A stretch of 53,151 nucleotides of DNA from Bryobacterales bacterium. Its GTDB lineage: Bacteria > Acidobacteriota > Terriglobia > Bryobacterales > Bryobacteraceae. Under the pieces are notes generated by a model that ran no database searches, was not told the origin of the DNA, and saw only the letters and a program-made list of their open reading frames with translations. A program made the position numbers and the translations under genes. Where the stretch lies: positions 1 to 53,151 of the forward strand of contig JADLBD010000111.1 of NCBI GenBank assembly GCA_020847975.1, read 5' to 3'. The stretch's first letter is position 1. Each line of letters starts with the position of its first letter. Of the stretch, positions 1 through 8,455 are shown piece by piece.

Positions 1-926
1 CGCAGCATATCCAGAATTCGCAGGTACTCCACCACCCCATAAGACAGCGCCGGATCAAATTGCAGATAGTCCCGTTCCGGTTTCATGTGAGCGTAGCGGA
101 CCAGGTTTCGCGCATCGTGAACGGAGAAAAGGTTTTCTCCAGTCGCCACCGGATTCTTCGACACTTGCGCCACCTCGGCGTGGATCTCGAAATCGAGGGG
201 CTCGCAGGGTTCCTCATACCATTTCAGGGAATAGTGGTTCAGCGCCTCCGCGTATTCGATCGCTGTCTTGCGGTCAAACCGCCCGTTGGCGTCCACCGCC
301 AGATCCTGCCCCGGGCCGAGAATCCCCAACACCGCCTCAATCCTGCGTAAGTCCTCCTCGATCGGAGCCCCGCCGATCTTGATCTTTACGCTGGAATAGC
401 CAAGTTCGAGATAGCCGCGCATCTCCTCCATCAGACCCTCGATTTCTTTTCCCGGATAGTAGTATCCCCCCGCGGCGTAGACGTAGACCTCCTCGTCGCA
501 CTCCCCTCCATGGAAGCGCTCCGCCAGCACACGATACAGCGGCTTGCCTTCCATTTTCGCCGCCACATCCCACAGCGCCATATCGAGAACCCCCACGGCG
601 ACGGACCGCTCCCCGTGCCCTCCCGGCTTTTCGTTCGCCATCATCACTCGCCACGCCTTGCCAGGGTCCAGATTTTCTCCCGTCTCATCGAGAAGCGCGC
701 GCGGGTCCGCCGCAAGCAGCCGCGGAATCATCCGGTCCCGCAGCAGGCCGCTTTGCGAATACCGCCCGTTCGAGTTGAAGCCGTAGCCGGTGACAGGTTT
801 CCCGTCCCGCGCCATGTCCGTGTGAACCGCCACGGCGGAAGCCGTCATCTCGGAAAAACTGATGTACGCATTCCGAATTTCAGAGCGAATTGGGACAATA
901 ATATCTGTAATTGCCGTAATTTTCAA
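1..926 (-). CDS. tarD: D(-)-tartrate dehydratase-like enolase-superfamily enzyme (3' end outside window)
   Basis: This is a Mg-dependent sugar-acid dehydratase of the mandelate racemase/muconate lactonizing group, probably cytoplasmic. The 308 codons seen follow the Bradyrhizobium D-tartrate dehydratase closely from memory: an N-terminal capping domain with GYGFNSNGRYSQ, then NEKPGGHGERSVAVGVLDMA, the catalytic VKIKIGG strand, and metal-ligand strands VDANGRFD, WYEEP and ATGENL in family order. The C-terminal part with the catalytic His/Asp is beyond base 1. The start chosen is TTG at 926, because AAAGGA sits seven bases upstream and the following residues (PIRSEIRNAYISF) align with the family N-terminus; the first in-frame ATG would delete this part. 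Substrate specificity is an inference; another acid sugar is possible. Confidence 0.85.
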   Translation of the reverse strand, partial: MKITAITDIIVPIRSEIRNAYISFSEMTASAVAVHTDMARDGKPVTGYGFNSNGRYSQSGLLRDRMIPRLLAADPRALLDETGENLDPGKAWRVMMANEKPGGHGERSVAVGVLDMALWDVAAKMEGKPLYRVLAERFHGGECDEEVYVYAAGGYYYPGKEIEGLMEEMRGYLELGYSSVKIKIGGAPIEEDLRRIEAVLGILGPGQDLAVDANGRFDRKTAIEYAEALNHYSLKWYEEPCEPLDFEIHAEVAQVSKNPVATGENLFSVHDARNLVRYAHMKPERDYLQFDPALSYGVVEYLRILDML

Positions 927-1035
927 TTAGGATTCCTTTCTTTATCGGCTGGTCAATCCTCAGCTAAACTAATGACTAATCCCATATTCCTGCCGCTCTC
1001 CATGAGAGCATCTGATGACTAGGAGCAACAAAATC

Positions 1036-1557
1036 ATGATGTGGACTTTGTATGGAACCACCTGGACTCCCGATGACGGTGTCACCGCCCCTCCCCCGCC
1101 CGGCCTTCCCGCCTCCAATCCTTCCAGCGGAAAGGCATGGAAAAGCGGAGACCGCTATGACGATGCGCCGCCCGCCCCGCAAGCCCCCTATCCCGCCGGT
1201 AGTTGGCATGACGGAAACTACGTCATCACGCACGCCAACCAGGCCAGTTTCAGCATTCTCGTGGACAGCCATCAGCGAAAACACATCTCCTCCTGGCTCT
1301 CCAGCTATGGGGGCGCTCCAGGTACGAAGTTCCCAAAAAATTGGACCAATCAGGATGTCATCAACTACGCGCAACTGCTTGTCCCGTACTTCCCCCAACT
1401 GGGCACGGCGCCCGCATCCAATACGATTCTCAACAACGTTTCAATCAATGTAGCCTACCAGCCAAGCGGGAAACCCAAGGTCGCGTCCGTTATCGTCAAC
1501 ACGGCCTCGTGGAATGCCCCTGGAAGATATTGGGAGTTTCACTTCTATCCCGGCTAG
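1036..1557 (+). CDS. Unrecognised 173-residue protein, proline-rich N-terminus
   Basis: I do not recognise a family. The protein opens with a hydrophilic, proline-rich segment (TAPPPPGLPASNPSSG near residues 16-31) and has no signal peptide or membrane segment. A compact second half is rich in Trp, Tyr and Asn, with a short region resembling secreted or structural proteins (ISWL, NWTNQDVINYAQLL) and an aromatic C-terminus (YWEFHFYPG). The start chosen is ATG 1036, ten bases after an AGGAG. An in-frame ATG at 1015 lies upstream of that AGGAG and would place it inside the gene. It is divergent from the tartrate dehydratase-like gene and convergent with the beta-propeller gene, so neighbours give no functional clue. 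Confidence 0.6.
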   Translation: MMWTLYGTTWTPDDGVTAPPPPGLPASNPSSGKAWKSGDRYDDAPPAPQAPYPAGSWHDGNYVITHANQASFSILVDSHQRKHISSWLSSYGGAPGTKFPKNWTNQDVINYAQLLVPYFPQLGTAPASNTILNNVSINVAYQPSGKPKVASVIVNTASWNAPGRYWEFHFYPG

Positions 1558-1615
1558 ACAACTCACTCGCGAACTGCCGCCGCCATCTCCACTGCCCGGT
1601 TAGCCGCTCAGTGTC

Positions 1616-3079
1616 CTAAGCAAATTGAAAGGCGTACAGCTTCGTCCGCCGCATCGTCAGCCGCAACCGCACGGCCCGGCCTTGCATCAGGCCGGCATCC
1701 GATCCCTTCCATTGCACCACGCGGCCCACATCGTTGGCGATGATCCGTTCACAATCTGCTTCCGCGAAGCCCTTCACTGGCCGTCCTTCCGCATCTTGGA
1801 TCTCCACTGCGATTGACCCCATGGCCCCAGTGTCTACGTTCAGTTGCAGTTCGTGTCCCTCGAACCTCAGCAGGGGAGTGATGATCTCCCCTTCGCCTTC
1901 CGCATCCATGGACACAAATCCGTCCAATCTCTGCGCCGCCAGAAACAATGCACTCGCGGTAGCTCTGCCGCCAGGCGCCACCAGAGGCGCGCCGTGGTCC
2001 GCCGCGCCACCCCCGTAGTACATGTAGATTTCATCGCCTCGCCGGATCATCCCATAGCCCATGTAGGCATTCCGGCTGTCGGCTTCCCCCTCCACGCCGA
2101 GCCCCACATACGGGCGCCGGTCCATGCGGTCGAACAAAATGCCATCGCGGCTCACCGCCAGTTGCGTCTCCACGACACCCGAGAGCGGAATGCGCTCCGT
2201 CGCCCGCTTTGTGTGCCGGAATATCGACGGAAACGCGAAGTACGCGTCCTCTGCCCACGGATACAACTGAACATTGGGAGTGTAGATGTCACAAGGCTCC
2301 GGATCACGCTCGCCGGAGCGCAGCACTGTTGGAAACTCGGTGCTCAACGCCGGAGGCGAGTTTGCCCCCCACAACTCGCGCGCATGTTCTGTTTTCCCAT
2401 AGCTCCATGGCGAAAGGACGCGCTCCCGCTCAATTTCCGTCCGCAGCGCCACCCGCAGCGGATTCCAACCGCGTAGATAGGCTGCGTACTTTCGAATCCG
2501 CTCATCCCAGAACAACACATTCATGCTATCGGCATGAAAGGGAAGGACGGGATATTCTTCCTTCCAGTGCAAACCATCCCCCGAAGCCAGCACCTTTAGC
2601 GTGCCGCCCTTACCTCCCAGAGACATCAATGTCTTGTAGCGCTGGCTGGGAGCAGCCACCGGGTCCCGCATTACACAGCCTTCGCGAAACGGCGCAATCA
2701 CTATATTCGTCGCCGCCGAGCCGCGAAACTCCACCAGTCCCAGTTCCGGCCGCTCCCAGTTCAATCCGTCCGTCGAGGTTGCGTAGCACAAACGCGGTAG
2801 ACCCTTGCCCGCGAAACTCATGTACCACAGCTTGTACACACCCTCGTCATCCAATACCGAGAGATAACTCCCAATGTGCGTGCTCTCCCACTCGCGAGCC
2901 GGAAATAGAACCGGTTGCCGCCTCACCGGTGGATTAGTCGCCCTCTTCACGCCTCTGCTCTGCGCGACAAACCGGCCGTCGAGGAACAGTTGCTTTCTTC
3001 CGCCTATCCCGATCGGAGGCCGCGCCCCAGCCAGGGGTAAGGCCGTTGCCGGAGTTAGTATGAAATGCCGCCGGTTCAT
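1616..3079 (-). CDS. Secreted five-bladed beta-propeller glycosidase-like protein
   Basis: A 487-residue exported protein related to the GH32/GH43/GH117-like beta-propeller proteins common in Acidobacteriota and Planctomycetes. The N-terminus MNRRHFILTPATALPLAGA is a twin-arginine-type or Sec-type signal. The body shows recurring propeller blades with YKLWYMSF, LCYATSTDGLNWERPELG, VLASGDGLHWKEE and IYMYYGG, the pattern in which aspartates of SxDGxxW loops line a central pocket. The C-terminal 100 residues look like a beta-sandwich (LQLNVDTGAMGSIAVEIQDAEG). It probably binds or hydrolyses a plant or microbial oligosaccharide in the periplasm, but catalytic acids cannot be assigned by eye and a non-enzymatic role is possible. 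It lies back to back with the aldo/keto reductase gene (71-base gap). Confidence 0.75.
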   Translation of the reverse strand: MNRRHFILTPATALPLAGARPPIGIGGRKQLFLDGRFVAQSRGVKRATNPPVRRQPVLFPAREWESTHIGSYLSVLDDEGVYKLWYMSFAGKGLPRLCYATSTDGLNWERPELGLVEFRGSAATNIVIAPFREGCVMRDPVAAPSQRYKTLMSLGGKGGTLKVLASGDGLHWKEEYPVLPFHADSMNVLFWDERIRKYAAYLRGWNPLRVALRTEIERERVLSPWSYGKTEHARELWGANSPPALSTEFPTVLRSGERDPEPCDIYTPNVQLYPWAEDAYFAFPSIFRHTKRATERIPLSGVVETQLAVSRDGILFDRMDRRPYVGLGVEGEADSRNAYMGYGMIRRGDEIYMYYGGGAADHGAPLVAPGGRATASALFLAAQRLDGFVSMDAEGEGEIITPLLRFEGHELQLNVDTGAMGSIAVEIQDAEGRPVKGFAEADCERIIANDVGRVVQWKGSDAGLMQGRAVRLRLTMRRTKLYAFQFA

Positions 3080-3150
3080 CTTCGTATTACAGGCCTCCGT
3101 GATGCAGGTCTAGGAATTCTATCAACGTTCGCGATACACTACGTTCCGTG

Positions 3151-4086
3151 ATGCATCGCCGGCTCCTTGGCAGCACTGGTCTGAGAGTTTCCACTATCTC
3201 GCTAGGTACCGTGGAACTCGGCATGGACTACGGTTTTCGCGGTAGTGACCACTTCAAACGCCCTGATCCAGCCGACGCTGCCCGCATTCTCCATCGCGCC
3301 GTGGAACTCGGCATCAACTTCCTCGACACCGCACGGGCCTATGGCGACTCCGAGGCCATCATCGGCCGGACTCTCCACGACCTCCATCCCCGCCCCCACA
3401 TCAGCACGAAATTCGCAGTGCCGGACTCGCTCCCACCGGGCCAACTCCGCCAGCACATCCTGGATTCCGTGGATAGCAGCCTCCGCGCCTTACGTGTCGA
3501 AACCATCGACCTCCTCCAGATTCACAACACCACCGAGGACCTGCTCGCCCGCGGTGAACTGCTCGACGCCTTGTTGCGCCTCCGTCAGAGCGGCAAAATC
3601 CGCCATGCCGGGGCCAGCCTGTACGGGGAGCCAGTAGCGATGCGCGCCCTGCACCACCGCGAGATCCACACTCTTCAGGTCCCGTTCAATTTCCTCGACG
3701 CCAAAATGAGCCAGAGAGTTTTTCCGCAGGCCTCTCGCTCCGGTGTTGGAATCCTGATTCGGTCAGCCTTCCTTCGGGGCGTCCTCACCAGTCGTGTTCA
3801 TGAGGTGCCTCCGCAGCTTGCAAAACTCCGGGACAAGGCTTTGGAGGCATGCGCGGCCCTGGCGATCACCCCGAATGAACTCGCCGAGACGTCCCTGCGC
3901 TTCTGCCTTTCTCACGATGCCGTGTCGACGGTCCTCATCGGTGTCCGCACCACAGAGGAACTCGATGCCAACGTCCGAGCCGCGGCGAAAGGCCCCCTCG
4001 ACGACGGTGCACTCGCCGTCCTGAGCAGGTTCAGCATGGAAGAGGAATCTCTGGTAAACCCAACTCATTGGAGCGAATTGACCTGA
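3151..4086 (+). CDS. Aldo/keto reductase
   Basis: A 311-residue cytoplasmic TIM-barrel NAD(P)H-dependent oxidoreductase. The catalytic tetrad is visible: Asp59 and Tyr64 in NFLDTARAYGDSE, Lys87 in STKFA, and His125 in LLQIHN. The C-terminal cofactor-binding region (VSTVLIGVRTTEELDANV) matches the family, and the length is normal. The start chosen is ATG 3151 rather than the GTG just before it. It is the first gene of a + strand run with an aldolase (48 bases downstream) and an SDR, so it probably reduces or oxidises a sugar, lactone or aldehyde in the same catabolic route. The precise substrate cannot be read from sequence. Confidence 0.88.
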   Translation: MHRRLLGSTGLRVSTISLGTVELGMDYGFRGSDHFKRPDPADAARILHRAVELGINFLDTARAYGDSEAIIGRTLHDLHPRPHISTKFAVPDSLPPGQLRQHILDSVDSSLRALRVETIDLLQIHNTTEDLLARGELLDALLRLRQSGKIRHAGASLYGEPVAMRALHHREIHTLQVPFNFLDAKMSQRVFPQASRSGVGILIRSAFLRGVLTSRVHEVPPQLAKLRDKALEACAALAITPNELAETSLRFCLSHDAVSTVLIGVRTTEELDANVRAAAKGPLDDGALAVLSRFSMEEESLVNPTHWSELT

Positions 4087-4134
4087 CTCGTTCCGCGCAG
4101 CCCTCCCCCCATGTCGTAGACTGTATGGAAGTAC

Positions 4135-5034
4135 ATGGCACTGAACGGCATTCTTCCCGCGATCCTTACGCCCCTTGACGAACACGGCAAATTTCACGCC
4201 GCGGCTTATGAGCAGCTTCTTGAGCGTCTCTATTCCGCCGGCGTGCACGGTATTTATGCCGCGGGACAAACCGGAGAAGGGCCCCTCCTTTCACTGGAGG
4301 ACCGGATGAAAATCGCGGAGATTTCCGTCGCTAATTCTCCGCGCGGGGCGAACGTGATCATCCACATCGGCGCCCATCGCACCGAAGACGCGATCCAACT
4401 CGTCCGCCACGCTTCCCGCATCGGCGTCACCGCTGTCAGCAGTCTGCCGCCCATCGGCGTCTATTCCTTCCCCGAAATCAGGAGTTATTATCAGGCTCTC
4501 GCCGCGAACACCGAAGTCCCTTTCCTTGTGTACTTCTTTCCTGCTCTCGCGCCTGCCATCACCAGTACCGGTCAGATTCTCGAACTGTGCGAAATTCCCA
4601 ATGTGGTTGGCCTGAAGTTTACTGACTTCAATCTCTTCCGTCTCCAGCAGCTCAAGCGTCAAGGCTATACCGTTTATAACGGCCACGATGAAGTGCTCGC
4701 GGCTGGATTGCTCATGGGCGCCGACGGTGGTATTGGAACCTTCTACAACCTCGTCCCCGGACTCTTCCTCGATATCTACCGCAAAGCGAACGCGAATGAC
4801 TGGAAGGGCGCGATGGAAAGCCAAACCCTGGTGAATGAACTCGTCGCTCTCGTTCTTCGTTACCCGGTTATCTCGGCCGTCAAGCGCATGATGAAGTGGG
4901 CCGGCATTCCTTGCGGCGATGCTGTCGCCCCACGGCTTTCCTTGACCCCGGCCGAAGAAGAGCAACTCCTCCTCGACCTCGCAAACTCCAGCTTTCGTGA
5001 CATGCCCTTTGCCGGACCGCGGGTCCCCGCCTGA
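4135..5034 (+). CDS. DapA/N-acetylneuraminate lyase family aldolase
   Basis: A 299-residue class I (Schiff-base) aldolase of the dihydrodipicolinate synthase superfamily. It shows the pyruvate-binding GQTGEG loop (residues 44-49), the general acid/base Tyr133 in VYFFPA, and the Schiff-base Lys161 in GLKFTDFN. The segment YNGHDEVLAAGLLMGADGGIGTFYN is strongly reminiscent of N-acetylneuraminate lyases, although the usual YNIP is replaced by YFFP. It would cleave a 2-keto-3-deoxy sugar acid to pyruvate plus an aldehyde. GGAAG lies just upstream of ATG 4135. The following SDR begins five bases after its stop, indicating one operon. A 2-keto-3-deoxy-aldonate aldolase is the main alternative to a sialic acid lyase. 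Confidence 0.85.
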   Translation: MALNGILPAILTPLDEHGKFHAAAYEQLLERLYSAGVHGIYAAGQTGEGPLLSLEDRMKIAEISVANSPRGANVIIHIGAHRTEDAIQLVRHASRIGVTAVSSLPPIGVYSFPEIRSYYQALAANTEVPFLVYFFPALAPAITSTGQILELCEIPNVVGLKFTDFNLFRLQQLKRQGYTVYNGHDEVLAAGLLMGADGGIGTFYNLVPGLFLDIYRKANANDWKGAMESQTLVNELVALVLRYPVISAVKRMMKWAGIPCGDAVAPRLSLTPAEEEQLLLDLANSSFRDMPFAGPRVPA

Positions 5035-5039
5035 AGCCT

Positions 5040-5846
5040 ATGACTACCATCTGGGACCTGTTTCGCCTGCAAGGGAAAGTAGCCGTCGTCACCGGCGGAG
5101 CCGGACGCCTCGGATCGCAAATGTGCGACGCGCTCGCCGAGGCGGGCGCTCATGTCGTGGTTGCTTCCCGCAATCTCGAGCGCTGCCAGGCCAAGGCGGA
5201 TGCGCTCCTGAAACAAGGCCACCCTAGATCATTCGCCGTCAGTACCGATATCACCAATCGGGAATCTGTTCACTCCATGGCACGGGCGGTTCTCGACCAA
5301 TTCGGGAAAATCGATATCCTTATCAACAACGCCTATAGCGGAGTCGCGAAACCATTCGAGGAGATGTCCGCCGGGGAGTTTGAATCCTCCCTTACCGGAG
5401 CTCTCACGGGCACTTTCCTTTGTAGCCAGGCCGTCACCGAAACGATGCGCGCCAACCGGTCCGGAGTGATTGTGAATATAGCCAGCATCTATGGCCTTGT
5501 ATCACCCGACCATCGCATCTACGGACGCTCCGGCCTCAATAACCCGCCCAACTACGGCGCGGCGAAGGCCGGGGTCGTCCAACTTACCCGCTATCTGGCC
5601 ACTTATCTTGCTCCGCATCAAATCCGCGTCAACTGCATCACTCCCGGCGGATTTTATGACCCGAAACTCTCATCCCGCCCGGACTACGATAATGTGTTCG
5701 TAAGAAACTACGAATCAAAAACTCCACTCGGCCGCATGGGAAACGAATCTGACCTCAAAGGCGCCGTGGTATACCTCGCCTCCGAGGCTTCTTCCTATGT
5801 CACCGGACATAACCTGGTGGTGGATGGCGGTTGGACTGCCTGGTAA
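5040..5846 (+). CDS. SDR family oxidoreductase
   Basis: A 268-residue classical short-chain dehydrogenase/reductase, NAD(P)-dependent and cytoplasmic. The cofactor motif TGGAGRLG is at residues 18-25 and NNAY near 96-99. The catalytic residues are Ser149 (NIASIYG) and Tyr172/Lys176 (YGAAK). The C-terminal VTGHNLVVDGGWTAW is typical of gluconate 5-dehydrogenase-like or sugar-oxidising members. It starts five bases after the aldolase stop, so the two are almost certainly co-transcribed and act on the same sugar-acid pathway. No obvious terminator separates it from the preceding genes. Confidence 0.88.
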   Translation: MTTIWDLFRLQGKVAVVTGGAGRLGSQMCDALAEAGAHVVVASRNLERCQAKADALLKQGHPRSFAVSTDITNRESVHSMARAVLDQFGKIDILINNAYSGVAKPFEEMSAGEFESSLTGALTGTFLCSQAVTETMRANRSGVIVNIASIYGLVSPDHRIYGRSGLNNPPNYGAAKAGVVQLTRYLATYLAPHQIRVNCITPGGFYDPKLSSRPDYDNVFVRNYESKTPLGRMGNESDLKGAVVYLASEASSYVTGHNLVVDGGWTAW

Positions 5847-5947
5847 AACCTACACTGCTTCTCCCTGATAGCTCATCCTAAGCCCTTCAGAATCCGCGAG
5901 CGACGGTTTTGGAACGGAAATTGCACGTTCATCAGTGGAGGCGCTAA

Positions 5948-6385
5948 ATGACAAATAACCGATTCAAGAAAATCTTCACCGCTTTCCGTAATCAGATTAC
6001 CGGCCGATTTCCGGATGGCGAGGCTCGTCTCCTCTGTTATCTGGCCGGACCTTTCAGCGGCCTGCTGATGCTTTGCCTGAGAAACTACGGCCGTATGTTT
6101 GCGGTTCGCTTTCACGCGTTCCACTCCATGTTGCTCACCGCGTTCTGGGCTACGGCTGCCCTCGCCCTATGGGTTGTTGAAGAGTCGGCGCCCTGGTTTC
6201 TGGGAACTATCGCAGGTGAAGCCCGCTTCGCCTGGAATTTCGGCTTCCTCTTCGTTTGGGGCAGCCTCTTAGTCACCGCCTACCGGGATATCCCCCTCGT
6301 CATCGTGCCTCAACTCCATCACCTTGCCAACCAGTTGGCTCACAGGTGGGACGCCCACCCGGCGCAGCCGAACGCAACGGTCTAA
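5948..6385 (+). CDS. Small membrane protein, Tic20/DUF4870-like
   Basis: A 145-residue protein with about three hydrophobic helices (roughly residues 28-45, 57-78, 93-112). The pattern LLCYLAGPFSGLLMLCL followed by RMFAVRFHAFHSMLLTAFW resembles small Tic20-like/DUF4870 membrane proteins, where a conserved R-F-H-A-xQ/HS segment lies between helices. GGAGG seven bases before ATG 5948 supports the start. It is convergent with the DUF1634 gene and overlaps its end by four bases. Function is unknown, and the family name is a tentative recognition only. Confidence 0.65.
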   Translation: MTNNRFKKIFTAFRNQITGRFPDGEARLLCYLAGPFSGLLMLCLRNYGRMFAVRFHAFHSMLLTAFWATAALALWVVEESAPWFLGTIAGEARFAWNFGFLFVWGSLLVTAYRDIPLVIVPQLHHLANQLAHRWDAHPAQPNATV

Positions 6386-6771
6386 ACCGCGCTGGTCAGA
6401 CCGTACAGCAGCAAGGCGAGCACGAGTGCGGAAATCCCCACATACAACCAGTCGCGCTCGTGAAAAAAAGCGAACACGGAGAAAGCCACTCTCGCGATTG
6501 GAGTTGCGATCAGCAGCACCAGCCCGAACTGAATCACCTCCCGCTCACGCAAATGAACCGCGCCCTCAAAGATTCCGGCAAGCGTCCGCAGATCGGAAGG
6601 GCCGCTGTGAAACGTATGGTACGCCGGGCGGTCCATCCCATGCCTCGACAGGTACAATGCTCCGCCAATCAGCACCACCGCCGCGGCCATGCTGACCCCC
6701 AACCGCAACAGGGTCCCTAACTGCATCTCGAGTTGATGCCGTGCTTGCCGGCTTGCTGCTTCCATCCGCAT
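6382..6771 (-). CDS. DUF1634 membrane protein
   Basis: A 129-residue protein with three predicted transmembrane helices (about residues 24-42, 79-97 and 108-127), with the family-like stretches LLRLGVSMAAAVVLIGGALYL and LGVLLLIATPIAR-type helix starts. DUF1634 proteins are repeatedly encoded next to TauE/SafE permeases. Here the two share a TGATG junction, so the stop of the permease overlaps this ATG by one base and translation is probably coupled. The role is unknown; a small accessory subunit of the anion exporter is the natural inference. Confidence 0.8.
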   Translation of the reverse strand: MRMEAASRQARHQLEMQLGTLLRLGVSMAAAVVLIGGALYLSRHGMDRPAYHTFHSGPSDLRTLAGIFEGAVHLREREVIQFGLVLLIATPIARVAFSVFAFFHERDWLYVGISALVLALLLYGLTSAV

Positions 6772-7628
6772 CAGATCCGTCCCGTCACGCTGTTGTAGAT
6801 CATCTCGACAGCCAATATTGCAATCACCCCGGCGAACAGCAACCGCAGCTTTCGCGCTGGCATCCGCGTTAACAACCGTGCCCCGATGAGGGACCCCGCA
6901 AGGACCCCAAGCATCACCGGCATTGCCAGGCCAGGCTCGATATACCCCCGGCCCAGAAAAACACCTGCCCCCGCCGCTGCCGTCACTCCAATCATGAAAT
7001 TGCTTGTCGTCGTCGAAACCTTGAACGGCAGTTTCATTGCGCGATCCATGGCCAGCACCTTGACGGCGCCCGAGCCGATACCGAGCAAGCCCGCCAGCAC
7101 TCCAGCCACCCCCATCAACCCAAAACCCGCCGGGATCGATCTCACGTGATAGCTTCTAGGGCCGTCCGGACCCGGATACGTTCCGTCCATCCGCAGCAAC
7201 TGCGCCAGCCTTCCTGACGGATCGCCGGTTTCCTTTGCATCGCTGTGCGCCGAAAGCGATGTATATGCCGAATGAAGAAGCACGATACCAAAGATGACTC
7301 CGATCCAGGCCGGATTCACGACCGTTGTCAGGTGCGCGCCCAGTATCGCTCCCAGGCTGGTGGCGATCTCGAGAAACATTCCCACGCGGATATTGGTGAA
7401 TCCTTCGCGTACATAGGCCGCGGCTGCTCCCGAACTGGTGGCAATTACGGATACCAGTGACGCGCCAATCGCGTATCGAATGTCAACCCCGAAGCCGAGC
7501 GTCAGCATCGGCACAATCACCACGCCCCCGCCAAGACCCGTCATCGCCCCGATCAGCCCTGCCAGCAGCGAACCGCCCCCGATGTACAACGAAAGCGCCA
7601 GGACGGAATCCGGGCTCATTCCATCCAT
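6771..7628 (-). CDS. TauE/SafE family anion permease
   Basis: A 285-residue inner-membrane transporter of the sulfite exporter TauE/SafE (DUF81) family, usually linked to export or uptake of sulfonates, sulfite or other organic anions. Two repeated halves are visible: the first contains GLIGAMTGLGGGVVIVPML and YAIGASLVSVIATSSGAA, and the second repeats the pattern as GVLAGLLGIGSGAVKVLAM and VSTTTSNFMIGVTAAAG. The hydrophilic loop between the halves (about residues 135-165) is cytoplasmic in the family. ATG 7628 is followed by a second ATG three codons later. It is transcribed with DUF1634, and the rhomboid gene lies nine bases upstream, suggesting a three-gene unit. Confidence 0.9.
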   Translation of the reverse strand: MDGMSPDSVLALSLYIGGGSLLAGLIGAMTGLGGGVVIVPMLTLGFGVDIRYAIGASLVSVIATSSGAAAAYVREGFTNIRVGMFLEIATSLGAILGAHLTTVVNPAWIGVIFGIVLLHSAYTSLSAHSDAKETGDPSGRLAQLLRMDGTYPGPDGPRSYHVRSIPAGFGLMGVAGVLAGLLGIGSGAVKVLAMDRAMKLPFKVSTTTSNFMIGVTAAAGAGVFLGRGYIEPGLAMPVMLGVLAGSLIGARLLTRMPARKLRLLFAGVIAILAVEMIYNSVTGRI

Positions 7629-7637
7629 CCCTCGGCG

Positions 7638-8411
7638 TCAGTGCACATAGGGGCCGCGGTCGCGGTCATTCTGCTGCTTCCGCATGTACACCTGGAATTT
7701 CTTCTTCGCGCGCTCCACCTTCCACTGCTGATATTGCCGCGACATCCATTCCATTGGATTCAGGCTTTGTGAATACTTCCTGCGGCTCAACACGCCCTTC
7801 AGGTAGGCGTATCCGAAGATCATTCCTCCAAGATGCGCCACATGGCTCACGCCGCCGCCGCTTCCCCCGAAGGAACTCAGGAACGCGATGGCGCCGAAGA
7901 TCATCACGAAGTACTTCGCCTTAATCGGGAACAGAAAACTGAAGTACACGATCCGGTCCGGATAGAGAACCCCAAATGCCAGCAGCAACCCGTAGATTGC
8001 GCCCGAGGCTCCAATCGTGCGCGTGTTCAGGTTTCCGAACAACGCGTTGCCGAACACCACGCACAGTCCCGCGCCGATCCCGCAGAGGAAATAATATTTG
8101 AGAAACGCCCGCCGCCCCCATGTCCGCTCCAGGTCCGCCCCGAACATCCACAGGGTCAGCATGTTGAACAGAATGTGCCCAAACCCGTACGGGTCGTGCA
8201 GGAACATGTAGGTGAACAGCTGCCAGATGGCAAACGACCCAAGCACTTGGCTCGGAATCAGCCCGAACGGGTAGAATAGTCCGCCCAAGTCCGCGCGCAC
8301 GGCGAAAAAATACAACAGGAACAGCGCCGTGTTGCTGATGAGCAGCCATTTCACGCCAGTGGGGAAATATTCCGAACTCAGGTATCCACTCGTACGGCCT
8401 GTGTATCGCAT
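7638..8411 (-). CDS. Rhomboid family intramembrane serine protease
   Basis: A 257-residue inner-membrane protease. Family hallmarks are GHILFNML (His79, Asn83), the catalytic GASGAIYG with Ser136, and HVAHLGGMIFGY with catalytic His193. The protein has six predicted membrane helices and a basic C-terminal tail rich in Arg/Lys (about residues 210-257). The start chosen is ATG 8411 (MRYTGR); an upstream in-frame GTG at 8447 would add 12 residues but overlaps the divergent gene region and has no better ribosome site. It is followed closely by the TauE/SafE and DUF1634 genes. Substrates are unknown. Confidence 0.9.
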   Translation of the reverse strand: MRYTGRTSGYLSSEYFPTGVKWLLISNTALFLLYFFAVRADLGGLFYPFGLIPSQVLGSFAIWQLFTYMFLHDPYGFGHILFNMLTLWMFGADLERTWGRRAFLKYYFLCGIGAGLCVVFGNALFGNLNTRTIGASGAIYGLLLAFGVLYPDRIVYFSFLFPIKAKYFVMIFGAIAFLSSFGGSGGGVSHVAHLGGMIFGYAYLKGVLSRRKYSQSLNPMEWMSRQYQQWKVERAKKKFQVYMRKQQNDRDRGPYVH

Positions 8412-8455
8412 AGGGGACGGGCTTCGTCTATATTTTGAGAATATCACTCAACGCC

